From an uncultured Pseudomonadales bacterium (GTDB taxonomy: Bacteria > Pseudomonadota > Gammaproteobacteria > Pseudomonadales > Pseudohongiellaceae), in the NCBI GenBank assembly GCA_938082955.1, contig CALKDE010000175.1, positions 1-5,197 of the forward strand: a stretch of 5,197 nt of DNA, written 5' to 3'. How positions within the stretch are numbered: position 1 is the stretch's first letter; the number at the start of each line of letters is the position of its first letter. Under the pieces are notes generated by a model. The model was not told the origin of the DNA, did no database searches, and saw only the letters and a list, made by a program, of their open reading frames with translations. Both the position numbers and the translations under genes were made by a program. This document shows positions 1 to 5,197 of this stretch, piece by piece.

Positions 1-1
1 C

Positions 2-331
2 CCAGTTAAAACTTTTGTAAATAGATTTGGTGATGCTTTAAATTTAAATTATCGGAGTCATGGCATTACATCTACCAATGTATGTCCTGGTTTTACTGTG
101 ACAGAGTTTCATTCAGCTAGTGGCATGCAAGATGCCATGGACGAAGTACCCAGTTTTATGAAAAAAGATTCTAAGACAGTTGCTAAAGGTGCGGTAGACG
201 CCATGGTGAAAGGAAAGAGTGCTTGGGTTCCCGGGCTACTAAATAAGACCATTGCTTTTTTATGCAATAATTTGCCAACATCCCTTGTTATTAAAATGAG
301 CTCCAGCCTTGCGGGCGGAAGATATGAATGA
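2..331 (+). CDS. Short-chain dehydrogenase/reductase (SDR), C-terminal part, 5' end outside window
   Basis: The reading frame is open from the first bases of the window to the TGA at 329-331, giving the last 109 residues of an SDR-family NAD(P)-dependent oxidoreductase. The window opens inside the catalytic YxxxK motif: the visible residues P-V-K put the conserved lysine at visible residue 3, and the tyrosine would lie just upstream. A helix follows (FVNRFGDALNLNY), then the strand and loop CPGFTVTEF at about residues 28-36, the usual PG motif after strand 6 that contacts the cofactor. The tail (WVPGLLNKTIAFLCNNLP, then a basic/hydrophobic end) resembles the DltE/YqjQ-like SDR group. The N-terminal Rossmann glycine motif is not in the window, so cofactor and substrate cannot be told. 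A GTG at 98 could be mistaken for a start but lies within the conserved PG loop. The gene is AT-rich and ends inside the start of the TM2 gene, suggesting co-transcription. Confidence 0.88.
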   Translation, partial: PVKTFVNRFGDALNLNYRSHGITSTNVCPGFTVTEFHSASGMQDAMDEVPSFMKKDSKTVAKGAVDAMVKGKSAWVPGLLNKTIAFLCNNLPTSLVIKMSSSLAGGRYE

Positions 332-560
332 GCATTTTAATGTTTCAGAAAAAAGAATTCTTCCAACTTTCTTATTATTTTTAGTGCTCTCTTGGCCTTT
401 AGGTGCACATAGATTTTTTCTTAAGCGATATGCTTCGGCAATTTTATTTATTATCACAATTGGTGGATTTGGCATTTGGTGGATCATAGATTTTATCTTA
501 ATAGTGACTGGGTCCATGAAAGATGATCGGGGGCAGGTTGTTAAAATCTGGGTAGACTGA
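324..560 (+). CDS. TM2 domain-containing small membrane protein
   Basis: This is a 78-residue inner-membrane protein with the TM2 domain layout. A first hydrophobic segment (about residues 14-27, LPTFLLFLVLSWPLG) runs into the family signature GAHRFFLKR (27-35). A second hydrophobic stretch (about 38-62) holds GGFGIWWIIDFILIVTG, and the charged tail SMKDDRG follows. The position of the G-x-H-R-F turn between two helices and the W-x-x-D near the second helix are typical of bacterial TM2 proteins, whose biochemical role is not established. I chose ATG 324: it overlaps the upstream SDR stop by 8 bases and has a purine-rich stretch (GGGCGGA, 313-319) just before it. An in-frame TTG at 309 would add five residues. 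The overlap suggests translational coupling to the SDR gene. It converges on the hydrolase gene with one base between the stop codons. Confidence 0.9.
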   Translation: MNEHFNVSEKRILPTFLLFLVLSWPLGAHRFFLKRYASAILFIITIGGFGIWWIIDFILIVTGSMKDDRGQVVKIWVD

Positions 561-561
561 T

Positions 562-1188
562 TTAGTTCGCTAAAACAGTATCTGCAACAAATGCATTGGT
601 CTGTCTTTCTTGACCAAATGTTGAAACAGGTCCATGACCAGGAAGAAATAAAACTTCTTCTCCTAATGGCCATAATTTTTGAGTAATTGAGTTAATTAAG
701 TCCTGATGATTGCCTCCCGGAAGATCAGTTCTGCCAATAGACCCTTGAAATAGAACATCTCCAACTGCAGCGAGATTAGATTCTGCATGAAAAAAAATGA
801 TGTGACCTGGCGTATGTCCTGGACAAAAATATACTTGAAGCGTCTCATTGCCTATAGTTACCTCATCCCCATCTTGTAGCCATCTATTAGGAATACAGTT
901 TCGCGCTTGAAATCCGAACATTTTGCCCTGTGATTCCAAAGAATCGAGTAAAAAAGTATCTTCTTTATGGGGACCTTCAATTTCTATTGATAGCATAGAT
1001 GATAGCTCTGAAGCTCCCCCTGCATGGTCTATGTGTCCATGGGTTAATAAGATTTTTTCTGGAATTAAATTATTGTCTTTAGCTGCGCCTAGTAGAAGGT
1101 CTAAATCACCACCAGGATCAACAAATGCGCACTTTTTTGTATCCTCACAAAATAAAATTGGTGCATTTTGTTGAAATGGAGTTACGGA
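562..1188 (-). CDS. YcbL-like MBL-fold metallo-hydrolase (glyoxalase II family), N-terminus lost at a junction
   Basis: Read on the minus strand this is a metallo-beta-lactamase-fold hydrolase close to E. coli YcbL, a glyoxalase II-like type I protein. Metal ligands visible in order are THGHIDH (bases 1024-1044), the first His of CPGHTPGH, the Asp of GDVLF and the His of PGHGP near the C-terminus. The family-like start region VTPFQQN and the following VDPGGD are present upstream of any start codon. About 208 residues remain, so only around seven N-terminal residues are missing (the family begins roughly M-x-x-x-I-I-P before VTPF). No ATG, GTG or TTG lies in frame between this region and the stop at 1234-1236. 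The first ATG (994-996) would give a 144-residue protein lacking the HxHxDH site, so that start is not biologically sensible. Orn homology begins at the same point on the other strand. The likely role of the intact protein is thioester hydrolysis such as S-lactoylglutathione cleavage, inferred from family only. Confidence 0.88.
   Translation of the reverse strand, partial: SVTPFQQNAPILFCEDTKKCAFVDPGGDLDLLLGAAKDNNLIPEKILLTHGHIDHAGGASELSSMLSIEIEGPHKEDTFLLDSLESQGKMFGFQARNCIPNRWLQDGDEVTIGNETLQVYFCPGHTPGHIIFFHAESNLAAVGDVLFQGSIGRTDLPGGNHQDLINSITQKLWPLGEEVLFLPGHGPVSTFGQERQTNAFVADTVLAN
1181..1188. other. Breakpoint joining two unrelated gene fragments (probable chimeric junction)
   Basis: Hydrolase homology on the minus strand runs up to the codons for V-T at 1180-1185. 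Oligoribonuclease homology on the plus strand starts with V-T-D-V-D at 1181 or 1184. Neither gene continues past this point, and both lose their 5' ends here in head-to-head orientation. The bases GTTAC at 1181-1185 are compatible with either gene, so the join could have formed at a short shared sequence. GC content changes from about 36-38% on the left to about 49% on the right. That is what is seen; whether it is an amplification or assembly chimera or a real rearrangement is inference, and an artefact is more likely. Confidence 0.75.
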
Positions 1189-1498
1189 TGTCGATGAGAA
1201 TGAGGCGAGCCGGCAGACGATAGAATTTCTGTCTCAGTATTCCGCGAAGAATTCATCGCCGATGTGCGGCAATAGTATCTGTCAGGATCGCAGGTTCATG
1301 GCGAACTACATGCCAGAGCTGGAAAACTATTTTCACTATCGAAATTTGGATGTGAGTTCTGTCAAAGAACTCGCGCGTCGCTGGAAACCGGAAATCTTAA
1401 AGGGCCTGGTTAAGCAAGGAGCGCATCAAGCGATGGAAGATATTAGAGACTCTGTTGCCGAGCTGAAGTACTACAGAGAACATTTTATCGACGCGTAG
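1181..1498 (+). CDS. orn: Oligoribonuclease (Orn), 5'-truncated C-terminal fragment
   Basis: About 105 C-terminal residues of Orn, the DEDDh 3'-5' exoribonuclease that degrades di- to pentanucleotides at the end of RNA decay and clears pGpG from c-di-GMP turnover. The fragment closely follows E. coli Orn: CGNSICQDRRF carries the third acidic metal ligand (Asp of QDRR), then YMPELENYFHYRNLDVS, KELARRWKPEIL, and the final motif GAHQAMEDIRDS with the catalytic His and last Asp, ending YYREHFIDA. Missing are about 75 N-terminal residues with the first motif D-L-E-M-T-G that supplies two metal-binding acids, so this piece could not be an active nuclease. An ATG at 1262 would give a 78-residue product, but homology clearly extends upstream of it, and the frame is open back to a TGA at 1172-1174 with no upstream start codon. 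Its stop lies 10 bases from the queG stop, a convergent pair as in many Gammaproteobacteria. Confidence 0.93.
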   Translation, partial: VTDVDENEASRQTIEFLSQYSAKNSSPMCGNSICQDRRFMANYMPELENYFHYRNLDVSSVKELARRWKPEILKGLVKQGAHQAMEDIRDSVAELKYYREHFIDA

Positions 1499-1508
1499 AA
1501 ATAATCGT

Positions 1509-2561
1509 CTAAGATTCGTGTTGCAGCAATGCCCATTCAATATGTTCGTTCACCATATCGGGGACATTGTTCAATCTTGAACGCAGAGAATTGACTATTT
1601 CTTTCGAGCTTGGCGCATTTCCAAGAGCCACCGCTATATTGCGTAACCAACAGTCGTAGCCGATTCTGCGAATAGCAGACCCTTCAGTTCGCTTTAGAAA
1701 TTCCCGCTCGGACCAAGCAAAAAGATCCACTAGCTGGGCATCATCTAGGCTATGCCTAGGCGTAAAATCCTTTTCTTGTGTTGGCTTAGAAAATTTATTC
1801 CATGGGCAAACAAATTGGCAATCGTCGCAGCCATAGATTCGATTCCCCATAGGTTTTCGAAATTCTACTGGGATAGATGTACGTAGTTCGATTGTTAAGT
1901 AAGAGATACAGCGTGTGGCGTCCAGCAGATTGGGTTTTACGAACGCATTTGTTGGACAAATATCGAGGCAAGCAGAACAGCTGCCGCAATGATCTGCTAC
2001 CTGCTCATCAACCGGCAACGGTAGATCGGTAAACAGCTCTCCAAGGAAAAACCATGATCCAGCCTGCTTGTTAATGAGCATTGTGTTCTTGCCGATCCAG
2101 CCCATTCCAGCTTTTTCAGCGAGTGCGCGCTCAAGTACAGGGGCGCTATCGACGAATGCACGGTAGCCAAATGGACCAGCAACATCTTGAATTTTCCGAG
2201 CAAGCTTCTGTAGCCGCTTGCGAATCAGTTTGTGATAGTCACGGCCCCGGGCATAGCGCGAGATGTAGGCTTTACCCGTGTTCTGCATGGAATCCAGCGA
2301 ATCTTCTGAATCCATTGCATAGTCCATGCGAACGCAGACGACACGAATCGTGCCAGGCACGAGTTGCTCAGGATGACAGCGCTTGTCGTGATTCTCCGCC
2401 ATATAGGACATGGCGCCGTGATAGTTCCGATCTATCCAATCTTTTAAGTGATGCTCGTACTTACTAAGGTCGATATCCGTAAAGCTTACTTCTTGGAAGC
2501 CAAGCTCAATACCCCATTTCTTAATGTCGGCCGCCATCTGATTGAAATCTATCTCAGTCAT
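1509..2561 (-). CDS. queG: Epoxyqueuosine reductase QueG
   Basis: A complete 350-residue QueG, the cobalamin- and Fe-S-dependent enzyme that reduces epoxyqueuosine to queuosine at position 34 of tRNAs with GUN anticodons, the last step of queuosine synthesis, in the cytoplasm. Visible landmarks are the YARGRDYHK motif (residues 103-111), FVDSAPVLERA (136-146; its Asp is probably the proposed acid residue), GWIGKNT (154-160), a first 4Fe-4S cluster motif with Cys192, 195, 198 and 202 (CGSCSACLDICP), and a second set with Cys218, 245, 248 and 252 (GCDDCQFVCPWN). A HEAT-like helical C-terminus follows. Length is normal for the family. The start is ATG 2561, which has AGGGA seven bases upstream; the in-frame TTG two codons earlier sits against that site and is rejected. 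It lies 14 bases downstream of the aminotransferase, so the two are probably one transcript. In E. coli the gene instead heads away from nnr/tsaE, which are not seen here. Confidence 0.97.
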   Translation of the reverse strand: MTEIDFNQMAADIKKWGIELGFQEVSFTDIDLSKYEHHLKDWIDRNYHGAMSYMAENHDKRCHPEQLVPGTIRVVCVRMDYAMDSEDSLDSMQNTGKAYISRYARGRDYHKLIRKRLQKLARKIQDVAGPFGYRAFVDSAPVLERALAEKAGMGWIGKNTMLINKQAGSWFFLGELFTDLPLPVDEQVADHCGSCSACLDICPTNAFVKPNLLDATRCISYLTIELRTSIPVEFRKPMGNRIYGCDDCQFVCPWNKFSKPTQEKDFTPRHSLDDAQLVDLFAWSEREFLKRTEGSAIRRIGYDCWLRNIAVALGNAPSSKEIVNSLRSRLNNVPDMVNEHIEWALLQHES

Positions 2562-2568
2562 ACACAAG

Positions 2569-2573
2569 TCCCT
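2569..2573 (-). promoter_or_regulatory. Ribosome binding site of queG
   Basis: Minus-strand AGGGA sits in the 14-base gap after the aminotransferase stop (2576-2578), seven bases before ATG 2561. It decides for the ATG over the TTG at 2565-2567, which would leave only one base of spacing. Confidence 0.7.
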
Positions 2574-2575
2574 AC

Positions 2576-3724
2576 TCAGAGTTCGCAGAGAATTGTAGCA
2601 GCCTGTTGGAGGGTGCTATCGTCTTTGCAAAAGCAGAAACGAACAATTTTCGTTGCTGGGGGTACTTCATAGAAGGGAGCTAACGGAATAGCGGCTACAC
2701 CCTTCTCTTGAGTTAAATAGTTGGCGAATTCAACATCATTCTTATCGCTAATCTCGCTATAGTCCACTAATTGAAAGTAGGTGCCTTTGGATGGCGCAAA
2801 TTTCAATCGAGATGGAGTGATCAAGTTGCAAAATGTATTTCGTTTCTCTTCATAGAAATCTGGAAGTTCGCGCGTATGTTCAGGACATTCGGCCATAAAG
2901 TCAGCGATAGCATATTGAACGAAGCTCGAAGTAGTAAAAGTTACATACTGGTGAATCTTACGAAATTCTGTCGTTAGTGCTTCTGGGGCAATACAATAGG
3001 CAAGTTTCCAGCCAGTGGCGTGATAAGTTTTTCCGAAGGAAAAAACGACAAAGCTTTTTGCGCGTAATTCTGCGTGTGCTAATACACTCTCGTGTTTAAC
3101 TGAATCAAAGACCATGTGTTCATAGACTTCATCGGAGAGGATTAAGATGTCATGGTCTCGAATCAGCGCGGCGATTTTATCATGATCGGACCTATCCAAT
3201 ATGCTGCCACAGGGGTTGTGAGGCGAATTGATAATGATGAGCCGAGTACGAGAATTTATAGCCTGCTCTAAGCGGTCCCAGTCCATGCCATAGTCAGGTA
3301 GCGTAAGCGGAACGTGAATGGTTTTACCGCCTGCTAACTGGACAGCCGGCTCGTAGGAATCGTAAGCGGGGTCGAAGACAATAACCTCATCGCCTGCGGT
3401 AACAACAGCATGCACTGCATCGAACAATGCTTCGGTGGCGCCAGAGGTGATTGTTACCTCTGTTTCCGGATCGGCATCACAGTCGTAGTAATCCTTTACC
3501 TTGCTAGCAATTTGCTGCCTTAGCAAGGGAATACCAGCCATAGGAGGGTACTGATTCTTTCGATCATTCAAGTGCTGGGTGACTAATTCTCTCAGTCGCT
3601 TTGGGCAGTCGAAATCTGGAAAACCCTGGGATAGATTGATAGCACCATAGTCTTGAGCCATCTTCGACATGACCGTAAAGATGGTGGTTCCGAGCTTAGG
3701 CAATTTACTCTGCAAAATTTTCAC
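2576..3724 (-). CDS. YbdL-like (methionine) aminotransferase, PLP fold type I
   Basis: A complete pyridoxal-phosphate aminotransferase of 382 residues (counting from GTG 3724), closely matching E. coli YbdL along its whole length. YbdL prefers methionine and accepts some aromatic amino acids; related enzymes act in methionine salvage or as glutamine transaminase K/kynurenine aminotransferase. Landmarks are SKLPKLGTTIF at the N-terminus, INLSQGFPDFD (29-39), QYPPMAGIPLLR (58-69), SGATEAL (94-100), the cofactor-contacting SPHNP with Asn170, SDEVYEH with Asp198 and Tyr201, SFGKTYHATGWK with the Schiff-base Lys232, and IVRFCF with the substrate carboxylate Arg362. The start is uncertain: GTG 3724 gives the longest frame, but GAGGTGA (3721-3727) overlaps it and would better serve the TTG at 3715, which removes three residues. 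The gene precedes queG by 14 bases on the same strand. No omega-amidase partner (YafV) is seen nearby, so the physiological substrate stays open. Confidence 0.93.
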   Translation of the reverse strand: MKILQSKLPKLGTTIFTVMSKMAQDYGAINLSQGFPDFDCPKRLRELVTQHLNDRKNQYPPMAGIPLLRQQIASKVKDYYDCDADPETEVTITSGATEALFDAVHAVVTAGDEVIVFDPAYDSYEPAVQLAGGKTIHVPLTLPDYGMDWDRLEQAINSRTRLIIINSPHNPCGSILDRSDHDKIAALIRDHDILILSDEVYEHMVFDSVKHESVLAHAELRAKSFVVFSFGKTYHATGWKLAYCIAPEALTTEFRKIHQYVTFTTSSFVQYAIADFMAECPEHTRELPDFYEEKRNTFCNLITPSRLKFAPSKGTYFQLVDYSEISDKNDVEFANYLTQEKGVAAIPLAPFYEVPPATKIVRFCFCKDDSTLQQAATILCEL

Positions 3725-3727
3725 CTC
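3721..3727 (-). promoter_or_regulatory. Ribosome binding site that bears on the aminotransferase start
   Basis: Minus-strand GAGGTGA covers 3727-3721. Its GAGG core is eight bases ahead of the TTG at 3715-3713, a normal spacing, whereas it overlaps the GTG at 3724-3722, which has no other purine-rich site upstream. This favours TTG 3715 as the real initiation codon. Confidence 0.5.
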
Positions 3728-3743
3728 ACTGAAAGGGCAATCT

Positions 3744-3749
3744 ATTCTA
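3744..3749 (-). promoter_or_regulatory. Possible -10 element for the aminotransferase-queG transcript
   Basis: Minus-strand TAGAAT matches the sigma-70 -10 consensus at five of six positions and would place a transcript start about 10-15 bases before the ribosome binding site. No good -35 hexamer is found 16-18 bases upstream, so the assignment is weak. It would make sense because a terminator appears to separate this pair from tolC. Confidence 0.25.
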
Positions 3750-3806
3750 ACTGATTGCTTAGCAGAAGTGATATCGGGGAGGGGCTAGGGCGCGAGAGTC
3801 TGATAG

Positions 3807-3845
3807 ACCAAAACAGGACAGCATTTGTTTTAATAAACACTGTCC
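3807..3845 (-). terminator. Probable rho-independent terminator downstream of tolC
   Basis: On the minus strand, GGACAG (3845-3840) pairs with CTGTCC (3821-3816). The stem extends through two G-T wobble pairs and three T-A pairs to about 11 pairs around an eight-base loop, and is followed by TGTTTT (3815-3810). It starts 26 bases past the tolC stop. The short U-tract interrupted by G makes it moderate in strength. It suggests that the downstream aminotransferase and queG have their own promoter. Confidence 0.6.
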
Positions 3846-3852
3846 GCCAGAT

Positions 3853-3867
3853 GGCATTCGAAATGCC
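3853..3867. repeat. Short perfect inverted repeat just after the tolC stop
   Basis: GGCATT and AATGCC form a six-pair stem around a three-base loop, beginning five bases past the tolC stop codon (3872-3874). No T-run follows on the minus strand, so alone it is not an intrinsic terminator. It may act with the longer hairpin at 3816-3845 as a tandem 3' end structure protecting the tolC message, which is inference. Confidence 0.45.
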
Positions 3868-3871
3868 TGCC

Positions 3872-5197
3872 TTACAGCTGCAGCCATTCGTTCAGATCAA
3901 TAATGTCCTGTGGTGTGAGTATTCCTGCTACCTGTCGTAGGATTAAGCTGTCGACAACATAATTGTAGCGAGCATCGGCATATTGGCGCAGTGCGCGATA
4001 GAGGTTTTCTCTTGCGCGCAGAACCTCAACGATATTACGTGTACCAACCTCGGCACCCAGCTCCGTTGCATCCAGGGCACTTTGCGCAGATGTAATTGAT
4101 TGCTGCCGCTGGCCAATGACGAGAACATCCGTGTTAACACGGCGATAGGCGTTACGTATATTTTGAGTGAGTTGACGTTCAGTGAAGTTTAGAGATTCCT
4201 GAGAGGAGATCACATTGTATTCAGCTGCTCGCCTTCTTGAGCGGGTTGCGCCGCCAGAATAGATTGGAATTGATAGGTTCAGTGCTAAGGAAGTACGATC
4301 GAACGCGCCTCCACCAATTTGAATGCCCTGACTAACGATGGGTGCGGTTACGTTGTGGTTCCAGCCGCCTGAAAAATCGATGGTAGGAAGGTGATCTGAT
4401 TTTCTTGCCTTCAAATTCTTGCGTGAGGCTTCCAGATTGTATTCAGCGGCCGCGATAGCCAGGCTGCTGTTCTCTGCTTCTCTTTCCCAATCAGCTAGGC
4501 TGCCATCAACCTGTACGATAGGGAAGTCTTCGCGCAATACATCAATCGAAGGATGTGCCTGACCGGTAATGGCTTCTAGAGCTTCGTAACGAGATTGCAG
4601 TAGGTCCTGCTGCAGAAACGTCGTGTTTCGCGCTAGATCATAGGCAGCTTGGCTATCGAAGACATCGGTAATGGCAACCAAGCCAACTTCTTCACGCTGG
4701 CGAGTCTGATCCAGTGAGCGAAGCGCGGCCTCCTCTTCCTGCACATTGGTGTCTAGCATGTCGATTGCGCGCAACACGTCAAAATAGGCAGTTGCGACAC
4801 GCATTATCAGATCTTGCTCTTGGGCGGCTAGATTTACCGCGGCAGCTTTGTCCCGAGCCTTGGCGCTTTGAAAGGTGTACCATCTGGCTAGGTTCAAGAC
4901 ACTCTGATTGAGGTTCATTCCCCAGCCGTGATTGTTAAGCCCAGGCCTAAAGCTGTGATCGTTAGCAACCTGCGTAAAGAGAGTTTCACCACTGATTGGG
5001 TCTGTGACGTTGGTATAAATTGAATCCGTCGGGCCACTAGTTAGGCGCGAGGTAGCCCCACCAATACCCACAGAGGGCAACAGGGCGGAGCGGCTTTGAA
5101 TCATGCTTTCGCGGTTTTCGCGGTAGCTCGCTTTGGCCTGCCGAAGCGTCGGATCGTTTTCCAGTGCGATCTGCAGTATAGACAGTAGATCGTCGCC
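3872..5197 (-). CDS. tolC: TolC-family outer-membrane efflux/secretion channel, 5' end outside window
   Basis: The frame is open from the right edge to the TAA at 3872-3874, giving 441 residues of a TolC outer-membrane channel that works with tripartite drug efflux pumps and type I secretion systems. The first visible residues (GDDLLSILQIALENDP) align with the mature N-terminus of E. coli TolC, so essentially only the signal peptide and start are cut off. The ATG at 5102-5104 is internal. The two-fold repeated OEP architecture is clear: first half SALLPSVGIG (37-46), LNQSVLNLARW (96-106), ATAYFDVLRAIDML (135-148), VGLVAITDV (171-179); second half DHLPTIDFSGGW (268-279), LSIPIYSGGATRSR (308-321), SAQSALDATELG (370-381), GTRNIVEVL (385-393), ADARYNYVVDSLILRQVAG (407-425). 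It lacks the longer C-terminal tail of E. coli TolC. Two gate positions differ from E. coli: Ala382 where Tyr362 is, and Glu391/Arg394 where Asp371/Asp374 are. A probable terminator follows. Confidence 0.95.
   Translation of the reverse strand, partial: GDDLLSILQIALENDPTLRQAKASYRENRESMIQSRSALLPSVGIGGATSRLTSGPTDSIYTNVTDPISGETLFTQVANDHSFRPGLNNHGWGMNLNQSVLNLARWYTFQSAKARDKAAAVNLAAQEQDLIMRVATAYFDVLRAIDMLDTNVQEEEAALRSLDQTRQREEVGLVAITDVFDSQAAYDLARNTTFLQQDLLQSRYEALEAITGQAHPSIDVLREDFPIVQVDGSLADWEREAENSSLAIAAAEYNLEASRKNLKARKSDHLPTIDFSGGWNHNVTAPIVSQGIQIGGGAFDRTSLALNLSIPIYSGGATRSRRRAAEYNVISSQESLNFTERQLTQNIRNAYRRVNTDVLVIGQRQQSITSAQSALDATELGAEVGTRNIVEVLRARENLYRALRQYADARYNYVVDSLILRQVAGILTPQDIIDLNEWLQL

Noticed and set aside
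260..673. 137-codon minus-strand frame across SDR, TM2 and hydrolase ends
   Set aside because: It overlaps three genes supported by clear family motifs, and its product has no recognisable domain.
1498..1509. tRNA-Gly genes, which lie between orn and queG in E. coli
   Set aside because: The gap here is only 10 bases, so no tRNA gene can be present.
1493..1521. Possible terminator between convergent orn and queG (GACG...CGTC)
   Set aside because: The stem is only four pairs with a 12-base loop and no T-run on either strand, and it overlaps both gene ends.
2081..2467. Long open frame of 128 codons antisense to queG
   Set aside because: The translation is low-complexity in the way of an antisense shadow, matches no family I recognise, and lies wholly inside the well-conserved queG.
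3776..3790. G-rich stretch (GGGG A GGGG CTA GGG) as a possible G-quadruplex
   Set aside because: Only three clear G-runs are present; the fourth run needed for a standard quadruplex is missing.
4714..4911. Plus-strand frame within tolC
   Set aside because: It is opposite a strongly conserved TolC segment and its product is rich in Arg, Leu and Cys without any motif.
1..5197. Defence, mobile or other novel multi-gene system
   Set aside because: All genes belong to recognisable housekeeping or transport families, and no repeats, recombinases or unfamiliar gene clusters are visible.

Overview
The window looks like Gammaproteobacterial DNA, and it falls into two blocks that do not seem to belong together. 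The protein matches are typical of that class: a YcbL-type metallo-hydrolase, oligoribonuclease (Orn), epoxyqueuosine reductase (QueG), a YbdL-type aminotransferase and TolC. I see no integrase, transposase, CRISPR array, rRNA or tRNA gene, and I do not find a convincing new biological system.

Left block, bases 1 to about 1185: AT-rich (226 of the first 600 bases are G or C, about 38%). It holds the C-terminal part of a short-chain dehydrogenase/reductase (+), a small TM2-domain membrane protein (+) whose start overlaps the dehydrogenase stop, and a glyoxalase II-like metallo-beta-lactamase-fold hydrolase (-) that meets the TM2 gene tail to tail with one base between their stop codons.

Right block, about 1181 to 5197: richer in GC (about 49% over 1201-1440, about 44% in the 3' half of queG, over 50% in sampled lines of the aminotransferase and tolC). 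It holds the C-terminal 60% of orn (+), then queG, a YbdL-type aminotransferase and a nearly complete tolC, all on the - strand. The convergent orn/queG pair resembles the E. coli arrangement. The aminotransferase and queG are 14 bases apart and probably co-transcribed. tolC lies upstream of them on the same strand but is set apart by a 147-base gap with a probable terminator.

The most notable feature is the junction at about 1181-1188. The hydrolase lacks about its first seven codons and has no start codon. Orn lacks its N-terminal third or more, including the first catalytic motif. Both genes break at the same point, head to head, sharing about five bases (GTTAC) that fit either gene, and GC content changes there. 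The simplest reading is a chimeric join (amplification or assembly artefact, or less likely a real illegitimate recombination), so gene neighbourhoods should not be inferred across it.
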